Notes under the pieces: generated by a model
Told to the model about the DNA's origin: nothing
The model's database searches: none
The model's input: the letters and a program-made list of their open reading frames with translations, nothing else
DNA from: Mastacembelus armatus
Taxonomy: Eukaryota; Chordata; Actinopteri; Synbranchiformes; Mastacembelidae
Assembly (NCBI RefSeq): GCF_900324485.2
Contig: NC_046650.1
Location: forward strand, 16,076,193 to 16,140,192
DNA: 64,000 nt
Direction: 5' to 3'
Made by a program: the position numbers and the translations under genes
Shown here: positions 21,971 through 34,724 of the stretch, piece after piece
Numbering within the stretch: the first letter of the stretch is position 1
Layout: each line of letters opens with the position of its first letter

Positions 21971-22871
21971 ATGGTCTGCTGGATCCTGCTGCTCATCAGC
22001 CTGACCCCCTTTACCTGGGGTCAGTTTTTATCCACTAACTCAAATCAATTGGAAATCCAAAATAATCCAAGTTGTGAGTGTGTGTGGTCGTCACTTTCCC
22101 TCTGTGTCTCCTCAACAGGAACATTTGTAGTGAATGTGACACAGAGCTCCTATCAGGCAGAGGAGAACCACGACATCACACTGGACTGGACCTTCACAGC
22201 TCCCAGCTCCTCCACCCCCATTTATATCTTCTGTGAAAGGACGATTGATGAGAAAGTCGTGTTGAAGCTACGTAACGGGGTTGAGGTCCCAGAGTCTCAG
22301 GACAAACAGTTTTCAGGACGAGTCCAGTTTGACAAAGACGTCCTCAGAGAAGGACGAGTCAGATTTCATGTGTCCAGACTCAGGACTGAGGACTCTGGCC
22401 TGTACCTGTGTGAAGTGCAGACAGGTGGTGGTAGTGGTTATGCTGACTGTCGCCTCAACGTCACAGGTAAGTTGGTTGAGCAGCAGGTGAATCTGCCTGT
22501 GTTGTGTTTACATCGTCTGTTGTTTGTGTGATCGTCACCAAAGCCAAGTGACAAAATTAAAACAGACAGAAAGTAGCTCCAACTGCAGTTTGTCTGACAG
22601 CTGCTGTTTTTCTTAGCACAGTAACTACCAAGAGCTTCCTCTTCAGGAAAATCACCACATCTTTCTGTCCTTCACAGCAGCGTCTGATCGGCCCCGACCT
22701 CTGAGACCAGAACCAGAAAGTCCAGTACGAGAGAGTCGAGGAAGGATCGGTCTCTACGTTGGACTGGGACTGACAGGAGCAGCAGCAGTTGTTCTACTGG
22801 TCAAACTCTGCTTCAGTCTTTGTTTTACTGAACCTGCTGATGTGTCAGTAAATGCCTCTTCAGTGGTGTAA
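21971..22871 (+). CDS. Ig V-domain receptor, copy E (short tail with membrane Lys)
   Basis: Predicted 196 residues. Exons are 21971-22019, 22119-22466 and 22678-22871, all phase-1 joints. It differs from gene A at very few sites: KVVLKL for KVLLKL and RVRFHVS for RVRLHVS in the Ig domain, an altered stalk (PESPVRESRG), and Gly plus three Ala instead of four Ala in the membrane segment. The W/C swap, F-strand Cys and G-strand Cys are kept. It lacks about 240 bases of the 3' flank present after A and then continues into module M2. It converges with gene F. Confidence 0.9.
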
Positions 22872-22878
22872 AGTGACT

Positions 22879-25800
22879 CTACCAAGGTTTCCTGAGCCTG
22901 AGAGCTTCATATGACTCTGTGTCCAAGTGCAAGAGAAGTATTTGCCTATACAACTTCTCATTTCAGTTCTGGCTCATAGAAAAAAGATTTCTCTGGTTCC
23001 TCAGTCCAGTCCAGAAACCAAACCAGTTCAAATTGCTCAGAAAACACCTTCATGTTTATTAACTGATTCTAAAATCCACCTTTGCTGGGATGTTAAAGAA
23101 GAAGACTCCTTCCACCATCAGCAGGACAGCAGGTTTCTCTAAAGTCATTTTCTTTTATCACCAGCTGGCAGTTCAGTTTACGTATCTCTGTTCTGTCCCA
23201 CAGGGATTTTATCACTAATGCTGCATTTTTTTTACACTTTGAGGTATTAGACTTGATGTATTTGTATTTGATGATCCTTTAAGTTGCACTGAAGTTAAGT
23301 TGTACATGTAGTACTTCTGTAATGACCTCAGGAAAAGTATCTGCTACTTGAATCAAAGTAGAAAAGTTGTGATATTTAAAGCTGCAGAGTTCGAGTTTCC
23401 AGCTAAGCTAGCTCAGCTAACTGACTGTTGACTGTGTTTCTTTGCTCATGTGTAAGTCACTAATGTTTAGTTCACTGGTCTGAAATGCTCAGAGGTAAAA
23501 AGTGTCGTTACATTTTTATATTAAAATGTGAGTGATGGATCCACTCGTCTTTCCTCTGCCTGGTTTCATATTATTTTAAAGATGCAATGTGTAAAATGTG
23601 AAAGATTTAGCAGCACCTAGTCATGAGATGACAGAATCCAACCTTCAGGGTAATGTTGACTATTGGATGCTAAGTGTTAAGTAGTGATGAGAATTAAGGG
23701 TCTTCAAAGGTAAAACAGCTCATGGGTTATAGAAGTTAAACTGCTTTTAAAGCAACAGTTCCACAAAACTGGAAGACGTTTTATTGGAACGATGAAGAAC
23801 AAGTATGAACTAACAACACTTATTTAACAACAGCCCTGAAATAGAAGTGTTTCCTGTTTTTGCTCAGAAACATGTTGAACTTGTGAACTATATATAAGTC
23901 ACCTTCATGATTTGACTAGGTCAGCATTTTAAAGCAGTCCATGTATTGGTCCTTCAACATTTAGTACAAATACTTTCTGTTTCCCAGCACACAAAGGTCC
24001 TTTTGTGTTTGGGTAAAGACACTTGATTCTTGCTTCGTCTTATCACTCAGCAGAGGAAGATGATGAAGTGTCGGTTCAGCTGATCCACACAAAATCCTTC
24101 CAGCTGTGCAGAGGTGGGTCATGTGTTTTTTGGTTTAGACCATAACAGCCTGGAAATATCCAGACACAGAGAGAGACGGTCCAACCTGTGGATTTATGGC
24201 AGGAAGTGAAATCATTAGTTTTCATTGAACAACCTGATCATAGTTTATAGAAGAGCGACACCTGCTGGCTGAGTTGGAGAACTGCACGTGAGGGGTCGTC
24301 CTGACAAAGCCTCGTGGCTTCAGGCTGTAGTGGATCTGATCATTATTCACCTGAACAGAGCCGTGTCTGCAGGACCAGGGACCCAGAGTCCGGAAAAGGT
24401 GAGACACCGAGCGTTTCTTTAGCAAAGACACTTTGTTGGTGCGACCCTCCCTCATTGTTTGTCTGCACCTGCTACAGGTGCGTGACGCCCCAACACGCAG
24501 AGCAGCGTGGCCGCATGGCGGACTGAGCTTCAAGACCTTCAGGCTCAAAGTGCCTCCTTAAAACCACGTCGGACCGAGACCAGACATCGGGTCTGCAACG
24601 TGTGGATCCATAAGGGCCCTGAAGACTCGTGGACAAAGGTGAGCTTGTCCTTTAGATCAGTCAGGTGGAAAAATGTGTGGCGGCTCAGGGAGACCAGTTT
24701 TATCCATGAACCCTGTTAGCAGGGCCACCGACGGTCTGTTGTCCTGGGCCCACAATGACCCACTAACAGTTTTACTTTCCCTTCATAGAATAGAAATAAA
24801 TAAATAAACAGAACAAAAACCAAAAACCAGTTTATTATTTCCAGTCCATTGTCAGTTGTCATAGGTCATGAGGATCTACTGGAGCCTGTCCCAGGTCTCT
24901 TCAGGCACAAGGCACAGACCAGATCACCTGGACAGCTCAGCAGACCAATAATCAGTTGTCTGTAATGTTGAATGTCTTGTCATATCTCATATGTGTCTGT
25001 ACCAATAATCAGGTGTTTGTTGTGACGGCCTTGTCCTTTCTCATGTCTCTCCATTTCTGTCTAATGTCTAATTCTTTCATTTCCACCTAATTAGAGGTGG
25101 CTGGGCTGGTGGTGCCAAGAGAACTGGCCTTTGGCTTTGGCTCCAATAGGCCTGTTGGTGGTTGTTGATGGAGTCAGTGCTGCTAAAAGTCCTGATATTG
25201 TACCAGGAGGTCTGACTTGTCTGGTTCTGGCTCCATTAGGCCTTTAGGTTGTTGTTGTTTAGATGAGGCTGTGTCACCTGTACAAGGAGGTCTGACCTGT
25301 CCTGGTTCCAAAAGGCCTGTTGGTGGTTGTGTATTGGACTTGGATCGGTCAGTAGTCTGACTTGAGTCTTTCATCAGGGAAGTTGAGCTTCAGTCCCACA
25401 CAGTGACTTGAGACTTGGACTCTGAGATTTAGGACTTGGGAACAATCTTTGTTTGACTTTTTAGTGCATCAACATGAAGGAGAAGAAATATCTTTTCCTA
25501 CAGTCAAAAACCAAAGCTCTTTATGAAGCAGCAGGACTTGGAGAGTTGCAGAAACAGCTTCCTGACTGTGAACCTTCCTTCATATTTAATGTTGGAGTTT
25601 CTAGAAGTTCCAGCTCTGTACATGGAGCGTGTGGCTGTCATGCTGTCGTCCTGCAGCCTTGTTGAGCAAAGTGGAAGCAGCTAAATCCTTCAAAGTAAAA
25701 GCCACTGAAGCCAATGATCCGTTTGGCTGTGAACCAAAAGGCTGGTGGATCCAGGCCACCAGGAACAGAGAGGTTGGTCCAGAAACCACCAGGTGGAATC

Positions 25801-25910
25801 ATCTCACAGCAACAACCTGCTTTATTGGACAAACTGGTTTTATTTGACTCCAGTTCAGACTTTTATTGTCTTCATTCACAGAATGAATTAAAATAAAGAG
25901 ATAAAACAAT
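22879..25910. repeat. Duplicated intergenic module, copy M2
   Basis: Near-identical to M1 throughout, including the exon-like CpG-rich blocks (about 24360-24640). Differences are scattered substitutions and small indels. It marks E-M2-F as a tandem duplicate of A-M1-B. Confidence 0.8.
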
Positions 25911-26220
25911 GAAATATAAAGTTATTATATTTCCAAATTAGTGTTGTTCTATTTACAAATGTACACAAATATCAATGTTTGCAACAATAGGAACAAATAA
26001 AAAATGTAACATACATAAATAAAACAGAGCAACAATATGAGCAACAGGAAGGAAAAGATGTGTTTTTCTGTGTTTTCTTCTTTGAAACATGGAACATACA
26101 TGAAGCATCAAGTTGCTGCTCAGGTTACCTGCTGGTTTGTCTGATGTGTCCTGATGTGCAGTTTTCTGACCTGCAGCCAATGACAAACCACTGATTTCTG
26201 TCTGAGCTGGAAAATGGACT

Positions 26221-27162
26221 TTAGGGTTGGTCTGATTCTGTTGGACGAACTGGTTCCTCTGATGTAGAACCTGAGATGTAGTTTCTTTTTCTTCTGGAAT
26301 CTTTTTTTCCAGTCTGAGTCTTTTTGAACCAACAGTAACACACAGTCAGTCCAGCTGCTGCTGCTGCTGCTGCTGCTGTCAGTCCCAGTCCACAGATGAG
26401 GACGATCCATCTCCAACCTGCTGCGTCTGGTCTCTCAGGTTCTCTCTCAGGGTCAGACCAGTCCCTCGCTGCTGTAAAGAGACAAATCAAATCTGTGTCT
26501 TTCATGTGAAGAAACAACTTTTCTGCAAGAAGGACGTGAATCAGTTCAGTTCAGGCAGAGCAGGAAGGATTGTAGTTTCCACAATACTTTTCTTCTCTGA
26601 TTCTTATTTAGCAAAAAGCTGCTGAAATGAATCTGTGAGGAAAGTTTCACTGAACCAACTTACCTGTGACGTTGAGGAGACATTTGCCAGAACCTGCTCC
26701 ATCATCTGTCTTCACATCACACCAGTACAGACCAGAGTCCTCAGTCCTGAGTCTGGACACATGAAGTCTGACTCGTCCTTCTCTGAGGACGTCTTTGTCA
26801 AACTGGACTCGTCCTGAAAACTGTTTGTCCTGAGACTCTGGGACCTCAACACCCTCATGTAGATGAAACAGGACTGGGTCTTTGTCCTCAGTTATCAGTT
26901 GACAGAAGATGTAAACTGCTGAGAGAGCTGTGGTTGTGAAGGTCCAGTCCAGTGTGATGTCGTGGTTCTCCTCTGTCTGATAGGAGCTCTGTGTCACATT
27001 CACTACAAATGTTCCTGTTGAGGAGACACAGAGGGAAAGTGACGACCACACACACTCACAACTTGGATTATTTTGGATTTCCAATTGATTTGAGTTAGTG
27101 GATAAAAACTGACCCCAGGTAAAGGGGGTCAGGCTGATGAGCAGCAGGATCCAGCAGACCAT
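26221..27162 (-). CDS. Ig V-domain receptor, copy F (KK tail class)
   Basis: Predicted 216 residues. Exons on the minus strand are 27114-27162, 26664-27014 and 26221-26471. The V exon is nine bases shorter than in B, having lost HMS before the C strand (TTTALSAVYIFC). F strand DSGLYWC, F-G loop DVKTDDGAGSGK. The membrane segment has eight Ala, the longest run of the KK class. The tail after WFKKTQTGKKD is SRRKRNYISGS and ends ESDQP. The 5' exon is upstream at 27822-27930. Its 3' flank is rearranged at about 25916-26040 compared with B. Confidence 0.9.
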
Positions 27163-27168
27163 CTTCTC

Positions 27169-27821
27169 CTGTCAGAGGAGACAGAGCTGAAGAGTCACAA
27201 ACATGAAAAACCTGCAGTTTGTTTTTCTCTGAAAACATTTCACGTTAAAGTCTTCAGTGTTTCTGTCACAAGGTGGCGCCAGTTCCACCTGATGAAGGCT
27301 GTACAGAAACAGAGTAATAACTGCAGTTCAATATAACAGGAACAGACAGAACAACAAACTTGCAGCAGCACTTTCTAATGAGACAGAACCTCTTTGTCTT
27401 TGTTATCAGACCAGTCGCCGTGTCCAAACTGAAACACTGATATCAGAGCTATTGATTATTATTATAACCTGAGGACATCAGTAAACAAAGGTTTCTAACA
27501 GGAGTCGTTGTAGCATACGGCTTGTTGCAGTGTCTAATGTTTTTATATCAGTGTTGTTTCATGACTATTAGATACTTTTATCGTTTTTATATAAACCTGC
27601 CATGTATAAACTGTTGTCAAGAAAGAAGCTGGAGGGGCCCAGACTGTTCCAGCATAAACCTGCAGACTGATGGACCCGGGACATTTCAGCTTGACTTGAT
27701 TTTTCCAAGCGCATCTTGATCCAACTTCACACATGTGATGCAGATTTGAAGCCTTTCTGCTGCAGAGTTGCCTCAATACATGATGTCAATGAAGGAGAAT
27801 GGACACAAACATGTTTCTTAC
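27169..27821 (-). other. 5' UTR intron of gene F
   Basis: Shorter than the introns of A, B and I. It includes the GGCGCCACCTTGTG-type element shared with upstream regions of E. No gene seen. Confidence 0.45.
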
Positions 27822-27930
27822 CTTCAAGAACAGCGTTTTCCTCGGCAGCAGACTGGATCAGGTCCCAGCTCAGACCACGTTAAAGTCTCCTCAGGTCTGA
27901 AAAGACTCTCTTGGGTCAGGTCTGTTTCCC
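27822..27930 (-). promoter_or_regulatory. Non-coding 5' exon of gene F
   Basis: Same exon as 120-238, inverted, with donor AAG|GTAAGA at 27821. The match fades beyond about 27920, so the TATA region is not preserved. Confidence 0.5.
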
Positions 27931-28104
27931 TCCCTGCAAAACGCTCAGACGTTTCTTATGGAAAGAAAACGCAGTTGACTGTTTTTAATATAAGAAAACA
28001 ATCTGCCTGTGAGTCTTTCAGAGCACAGAGTGAAGAGCCCTTTGCTTTATACTTGACTTTCTTGGTCAGGAACAAAGGACTACTCATTCACCAACAAGCG
28101 AACA

Positions 28105-28458
28105 ATGCACCTGTTGTTCTTTCAAAGTGACGACACTGGTTGGTTCAGTCCATTGCTTTTTGTTTGGAGGAAAATCAAGTCAGTGGCTGACAAAGAGCTG
28201 CTTGTTTTTGCAGCCCTGTACCCAGAAATGGTCTCAGTGTTGCAGCTGGAAGAGTCTTTGGAGCCGAGAGAGACAAACCTGTTGTATGTTGAGCAGGACC
28301 AAGCTCCTCGGTTTGTGGCCTCTGCTTCTTCCGGCGGTTTGTTACTTTCTACATCTGTTACGATCATGTGGTTTTTCTGTCACATACTTTTGTCTAATTA
28401 TTTTATACCAGTTCTCGATGCAGCATCTAAACATTATGTTTTGATGTTTTCCTGCTGA
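28105..28458 (+). other. Unassigned open frame between F and the orphan TM exon
   Basis: A 117-codon frame (first ATG at 28105) without a recognisable domain. It lacks the DxGxYxC motif, so it is not a V exon for the transmembrane exon at 28694. It may be chance. Confidence 0.2.
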
Positions 28459-28693
28459 GAGGAAAATTCTTGGAGCCACCAAAAACAGAGGTTTTCCATC
28501 CTGCTGCACATTGAGGTTTAAACTGTGCAGGTCTCAGACTTGTTTGCTGATCTTCTTCCCCCTGCAGCTTCCTGCACAGGCTGCCAGCAAACGTAGAAAC
28601 CTGTGAAAGTCCGACTGTTTGCTACTGGACTGGTACTTTGTATTTAACGTCTGGTCTCACTGTGTTAACAGAACCTGTTTTCTGTCTCTGCAG

Positions 28694-28827
28694 CAGCCAG
28701 TGTTCAACCCACATATGAGCCATCAAAGCCAGAAACCCGGGAAAGGCCTGGACTCTACCCTGGTTTAGGTTTGTTTACAGTGGTGTCTTTAGCACTTACA
28801 GTCCGTTACTGCAAAGTTTCTATATGA
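28694..28827 (+). pseudogene. Orphan transmembrane exon of a related receptor
   Basis: After a good acceptor (TCTGTCTCTGCAG), phase 1, the frame reads AASVQPTYEPSKPETRERPG, then a membrane-like LYPGLGLFTVVSLALTV, then RYCKVSI and a stop. Layout matches the third exon of genes A and I (stalk, GLYxGLGL start of the membrane segment, very short tail), but the sequence is clearly diverged. No signal or V exon is found on the + strand in the kilobases before it. It is either a remnant or the last exon of a gene I failed to see. Confidence 0.6.
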
Positions 28828-28849
28828 TCCATCAGAATTTTGTGCCGGT

Positions 28850-29035
28850 GGCAGCTGTGACCCAGGACGTGGAGCAGGTTGCCTCCTAGCTGTTTGTACG
28901 GTTGCTGGTTTGATTCCCCTCGGTCAGGACACTGACCCCCACACTGCTCCTGTGGCCCCCAGTGTTTGAATGGCTCAAGAGGCAAATGGGGCAAAGTGCT
29001 ATGTAAGTATGTGAGTGTTTCCTCAGTACAGGTGA
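28850..29035. repeat. SINE-like repeat
   Basis: Contains a box-B-like GGTTTGATTCC and a 3' part with AAAGTGCTATGTAAGTA, as in common fish retroposons. The region 29040-30320 beyond it shows no gene. Confidence 0.4.
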
Positions 29036-30325
29036 GTGAAACTCTTTGAGCTCCAACCAAACTAGACCTTAGTTAGGCAGCTACTGAGCTAATGTGTGGT
29101 TAGTGGTAACGTGAGCTAAGTCTCCAGCAGCTCAGTTCATGCTGGACTAGAGTCCTGGAGGCAGAGAGTCGTCCATAACAAGCTGCTTTAATATGTAAAT
29201 GAATCACACTAGTCTGTAAACACATTTTAGATATATAGAGATTTCTCCTAGTAAACTTGTATGTTCACTACAAACATTGGTGAATAAAATACCCACAGTA
29301 AGACTCTTACTAGTAGAAACTCTTTGACGTGAGCAGCGACCAATCAGTCGTCCTGTTTGTTCATTAATGTGCAAATTTTATGCAAAACATATATTAACCA
29401 AGTCAGTGAAAAAAATCTTACATAAAAATGATGAAGAATTTTTTTCAGTGTTAACTTTTTGGTGCCAATGTTTTATTTTTCAGTTACAGTTTTGTTTTCA
29501 CTGCCAAAGTTTCACTGTTACTGTTCAGGCTCTATATATGAGGCTGAATGTGCATTAAATATTACGTTTGTTTTCTTTTTGCCATTTTAAAGTGAAGATT
29601 TTTCACTCAGCTGAACAGATTTACCAGGAAGTTTTCTTTTTGAAAAGCTGCTGTGAACAGGCCTCAGTGACACAGTCCCACCCGGTTTTGGTCGTGGTGC
29701 TGCCTCTTACCTCATGCAAACCGACCGGCTGAACTTTGACCTTAGAAATAACAAGGTGCACAAACTGGAGTTTCATTTCATAAAGATCATGTTACCTGGG
29801 CCTTGCTCACCTTAGCTGTCCTGGCACGTTAGCTTTATTAAACACTGGCCAAAGAACGGTTGCATTATGGGAAATGTAGGATCCACAGTCTTTGAGCTTT
29901 GCCTGTCTTAGGACAAAAATATCAGCATAGCTCAAGCTGCTGACTTGTTGGTGAGTTCAGTTTTATCTTTGTTTATAACACAAAGCTGATCATTGCCAAC
30001 TTTGATGTGGCTGCACTGCAAAGTGGGACAGGCTTGGAGGGCGCTGAGGTCACAGGGTCGTGCTGTGACTGGCTGATTAATTGTGTACAAAAAGGTTTTT
30101 GTCTAAAACAGCAGAGTGAAGCTGATCCAGTGATCAATTCAGTTCAATAAACATTATGAACTGGTCCATCAGTGACGTTGTTATGTCCTAGTTAGGTCTA
30201 GAAAGAGCTGAGTGTGATCAGCTGGATGTGGTTTCCTGTTAGTTATAGTTTAAACATGTGACCTGAACACAGCAGATCCTACATCTTCTTATTGTCACAG
30301 TTTTAGTTTTGCTCCAGTTGTTGCT

Positions 30326-30632
30326 GTAAAACACACAGAGAGACTTGTTGATACCTGTTCATGTCCAAATGTAACATCTGGACAGTTTGGGCTTGGACCT
30401 AATGATGTTTGTTGCCATGTGCAGCATGTGAGTGATATGATGTTAGAAAAATCATCGTAGTAAATCACACAGAGCTCAGAGCCTCAGTCCATCAGGTCCA
30501 GTTTATCACCACAGTCTGTCCAACACGGACACACAAGGACACTGTTCAACTGGACTGAACCAACTTACCTGTGACGTTGAGGAGACAGCTGTTATAGTCT
30601 GCACCAACATCTGTCTTCACATCACACCAGTT
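30326..30632 (-). pseudogene. Receptor remnant (V exon end, intron, start of TM exon)
   Basis: On the minus strand, about 30567-30632 is the last part of a V exon (closest to loop types H and I) with its GTAAG donor. Bases 30340-30566 match the intron after the V exon of gene I. About 30326-30340 is the first bases of a TM exon before homology stops. The rest of the V exon is missing, with a join to unrelated sequence at about 30633. Confidence 0.8.
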
Positions 30633-30639
30633 GTGGATG

Positions 30640-31930
30640 TTTTATATGAAGCTGTTAGACTGTGACAGTACAGGCCACTTTACAAACTTCTTCTGTAGCT
30701 GCAGTAATCAAGACAAACAGGTTTTGACACGCTGAGGACATCTAGTGGACAGAAACAGCACTGCAGGCTCTGCCCTCTGGAAGAATTCCTCTCTGCTGCT
30801 GAACAATATTCAGATGCACTTTCTAGTTATACATGAACTTTAATGGGAACCAAGTGTGATATAGAATGATGACGCTAAGGACAGAGATCGCTTTTCCTTT
30901 GGTTTCGTTATAAGGAGACTATCGTGAAATGCGCGTTCCCACGACAGGGTTGTTTTTTTTGTTTTTGTTTTTTTTTTTACACCTGTATTTGAGCTTCAGG
31001 GTCCAGCTTAGGTCTCTAAAGGTCCCACAGAGTGACTCACAGTCGGATCCACCGCTTATTGGTCACAGTCAGGCTACAAAGACTCCTGTTGGAAACCTTT
31101 GTTTACTGATGTTATCAGCTTATAATAATAATCAATAGCTCTGATATCAGTGGGCCCAGCTTTGAGTTTGGACACAGCGGGTCTGATAACCGGGAACCTG
31201 TTGTTGGTTGTTGTCATTAACGTGTTAACTCAGGGCTCATCCTCCCTGCTGCCCTGGGCCAAGAACAAGTGCCAAGAAGAGCAAACTGTCTTTGAATCCA
31301 GACTATAAACAAGTTCATACCCAAGTATATGTTGCTTATATGAATCTAAAGTGCTAATTAAGTCCTGAAAAGTCTCGACTTAAAACTATGTTAATATGAT
31401 ATTAGTGTATTCACGACATTGGTCCCGGGTATACCTGGGAAATGTATTTGAATTTTACTTAAGTTTACTCCATTTTCTCAATCTGCAGTTTCTGGAGTTT
31501 ATCAGGTGAAACTGGCGCCACCTTGTGGCAGAAACACTGAGGACTTTAACGTGAAATTGTTTGGTAAATTCTTTAACAAATAGACTCAGAGGACGAACTT
31601 CGGTAAGATTATATAGAAGTTTTACTTTCAAGGAGTAACAGTCACACAGCACCTTGGTACAGCAGGAGGATCACTGGCTGCTTCCAGCCCAACACATCAG
31701 TTTTCATGGAAACACAAAAGGAGGTGGTTTCTCACAGAAAGACATCTGGACCCTTATCAAATAGTCAAGGTTAGAGCAAACTGTTCTCACTGAGAGCAAC
31801 AATTATATTTCCACAATACACAATAGGCCCCATTCAGAAGAGTTTCAGTTCTACTAAAGTCAGGTGGATCAGGTCACAGGAGGGTAAACATTTTAATTTC
31901 TCTACCAGTTAGCTGAGTATAAAGAGTTTG
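30640..31930. other. Gene-poor interval
   Basis: No gene supported. Bases about 31380-31560 are homologous to the region upstream of gene E (21715-21900). A T-rich tract lies at 30950-30980. Confidence 0.4.
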
Positions 31931-31937
31931 ACCTGAC

Positions 31938-32282
31938 CGGTGAAATGGATTTTCACTGGTCATTAGAAATGGATCTTCATTTGTTTTTCCATCCGCCTGC
32001 TGTAGACTGTGCAGGTGAAGGTTCCTTTGTCTCTGCCTGTTGGATGTTTCAGGGTCAGACTGAGGTCTCCAGGGCTCAGCAGGTCTTTCTTCATCTCTGT
32101 TCTGTTTCTGTAAAACTCGTCCTGTTCTTCAGGTCGGTCAGAGCCGTTCTGATACACATGGACCTTCCTGTTGTTCCAGTCCTTCCACTCCACTCTGATG
32201 TCTTCAGGCAGGTCAGCTGTGGTTATGAAGGGCAGCTGGACAGACTCCGCCCCTGATTCCACCTTCACCTCCTGCTGTTGGA
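31938..32282 (-). CDS. MOG/butyrophilin-like V-set Ig exon 3 of 3
   Basis: A 345-nt exon with acceptor CCTCTCAG and a GTCAGG donor. It encodes one V-set domain: ESVQLPF on the B strand, RVEWKD on the C strand, [22 protein letters not shown] on the E strand and GTFTCTVYS on the F strand. The usual B-strand Cys is Phe, while the C-strand Trp and F-strand Cys are present. It is the last of three similar exons in a row on the minus strand. No transmembrane exon is recognised after it, so the gene is incomplete as seen. Confidence 0.7.
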
Positions 32283-32736
32283 CTGAGAGGACAACAGACA
32301 CAAGATGAGCTGGACAGACAGCAGCAGCAGCAGCACTGACACGTTTTCTTTGACTGTATGAAGTGAAATATTTGTAGTGGAAACAGGTCTGACTGGTTCC
32401 AGTCTGGAATATGTCCAGTTTGACTGGACCTCACATTTGGAAGAAATGAAGTAGATCAGACAGTGGTTTTTGTTTTCAATCAAGTCAGAGATGTTGATTT
32501 GAGAACATGGCATCAAATCTGTGCAGTAAATTCTGTTCTGATCTTCAAATTCTTTTTCATGTGTTTCTTATATCTCATTTTATTTGATTGATTTTGTATT
32601 ATCCCTCAGTTTATAAAGATTTGTGAACCTTGTTCTGTGTTTTCAGCCTCTTGGTCGCTGTTGGACGTTTTTTGTGGCTGATGTCCAGTGTAATAGAAAC
32701 AGTTAGCTTAGCTTAGCATAAAGAATTTGATCTGAC

Positions 32737-33060
32737 CAGTGAAATCAATCTTCAGTTCTTTCTCCATCAACCTACTGTAGACTTTGCAGGTGAAGGTTCT
32801 TATGTTTCCATTTAAGCTTCTTGGATGTCTCAGGGTCAGAGTGAGGTCTCCAGTTCTCAGCAGGTCTTCATTCATCTCTGTTCTGTTTCTGTAAAACTCG
32901 TCCTGTTCTTCAGGTCGGTCAGAGCCGTTCTGATACACATGGACCTTCCTGTTCTTCCAGCTGTCCTTCCACTCCACTCTGACGTCTCCAGACAGGTCAG
33001 CTCCGGTTCTGAAGGGCAGCTGGACAGACTCCGCCCCTGATTCCACCTCCACCTGTGGGA
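32737..33060 (-). CDS. MOG/butyrophilin-like V-set Ig exon 2 of 3
   Basis: A 324-nt exon, acceptor CCTCTCAG and donor GTCAGA. Domain marks: [34 protein letters not shown] and RTFTCKVYS. Upstream intron sequence carries a CTG run and reads as a hydrophobic [10 protein letters not shown] stretch in another frame. That stretch is also found before the 31938 exon and could be a decayed or alternative leader. Confidence 0.7.
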
Positions 33061-33426
33061 CTGAGAGGACAACAGACACAACATGAGCTGGACAGACAGC
33101 AGCAGCAGCAGCACTGACACATTTTCTTTGACTGTATGAAGTGAAATATTTGTAGTGGAAACATGTCTGACTGGTTCCAGTCTGGACTCTGCCCCATTGG
33201 TCCATTTAACAGAGACGGAGTCTGTGGTGTGTGAACAACCAACAGCACAACTCCCTGTTTCTCTGACTGAGGACTTTATGTGGACAAACTAAACTGACAA
33301 AGGTGGTGCTACATAACATGAGGGTGGAGGAGGCTCTTTAACATTTCACTGATAATGGAAAGTGTCTCCAGTGTTTAGGCCCAACACAAACCCAGAGTCA
33401 GCTTAGCATAAAGACTTTGAACTGAC

Positions 33427-33771
33427 CTCTGATCGAGAGCTTCACTTCTTTCTCCTTCCAGACTCTTCCCTCCCTGTAGACTTTGCAGATGAAGGTGTTT
33501 GTGTCTGTGACTGTTAGATGTTTCAGGGTCAGACTGAGGTCTCCAGTTGTCAGCAGGTCTTCATTCATCTCTGTTCTGGTTCTGTAAAACCCGTGCTGTT
33601 CTTCAAGTTGGTCAGAGCCGTTCTGATACACATGGACCATCTCACCTTTTACTTTGTCGTTCTCTAGCTTCATCCACTTCACTGTGATGTCTTCAGGCAG
33701 GTCAGCTGTGGTTATGAAGGGCAGCTGGACAGACTCCACCCCTGATTCCACCTCCACCTCCTCCGGTGGGA
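33427..33771 (-). CDS. MOG/butyrophilin-like V-set Ig exon 1 of 3
   Basis: A 345-nt exon, acceptor CCTCTCAG at 33772-33779 and donor GTCAGT. Domain marks: [38 protein letters not shown] and NTFICKVYR. It could begin upstream at ATG 33845-33847 without splicing, but the shared acceptor in all three exons favours a spliced start. A weak minus exon ending at 34113 (ATG at 34132-34134, donor GTGAGT) may be its 5' end. Confidence 0.7.
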
Positions 33772-34724
33772 CTGAGAGGACAACAGGCACAACATGAGCT
33801 GGACAGACAGCAACAGGACTGACAGGAACAGCAGCTTCCTGTTCCATCCTTCTCTAATAGAACCCAGTGGAAACTAGGTTGTGAATGAAGACATGTTTCA
33901 TTGTGTTACTAAAGTCCAGGTTTCAGTCCTGATTGAGGACCATCAGCAGCTACTTATTAGAGACTGATTCATTCTGTGTTTGTTCCTGAAATGAGCTGAG
34001 ACAGTCAAAGATGAACAGCAATGAACTGATCTTAAATGTTTGGGTCTCTGCTGGATCAGAATCGTCTGGAGTTCTGCTCAGACTGAGCGAACCTGTCGAG
34101 AGAGTTACTCACAGACCGTAGGCGTGGCCTCCATCTTCACACCCGCCGACGTGAGGTCTGATCTCAGATCAGTTCCTGGTGACAGGAAGTCAAACCCTCG
34201 TCCTTCTTGTGTGGCTGCTCTGCTCGTCCGTTTGTCCTCACGCAAGAAGAAGGTTTCTCTGTTCAGCTGCAACAAATCAGACACAGTCTCAGATCAAACT
34301 GGAGCTTCAGGAGGAAAAACAACCGGAGAGTCAAAGAGAAGAAGAAGATGTGCAGGAACCATTGACCAGAGGCATTCTGGGATTGTTGTTGTGACCTGCA
34401 GTTATTCAGTGTAATGAAACACACGAGTTTCGTCCTGAAACACTGGGTCAGAGTCAGTCTCCAGTATTAATGAGAAGCTGTAGATGACAGTGGTCTCTAG
34501 CTGACAGGAAGTGACACTGAGCCAATGTGGTTAGAGGCCCGATGCTCTGTGGAGCTGATCACACTCTGCCTGCTGACTGGACACAAGGAAAACCAGCTGG
34601 TCGGTGTCTCAGGTGTGATGTTGGTGAAGTTTGTCCTGAATATGTGCAGGGACAGACTGGGGTCAAATCAAACAGACCAAATGCCAGGGGGACTCTGGCT
34701 CATTAGCTCACAGGGGAGTGAGCA

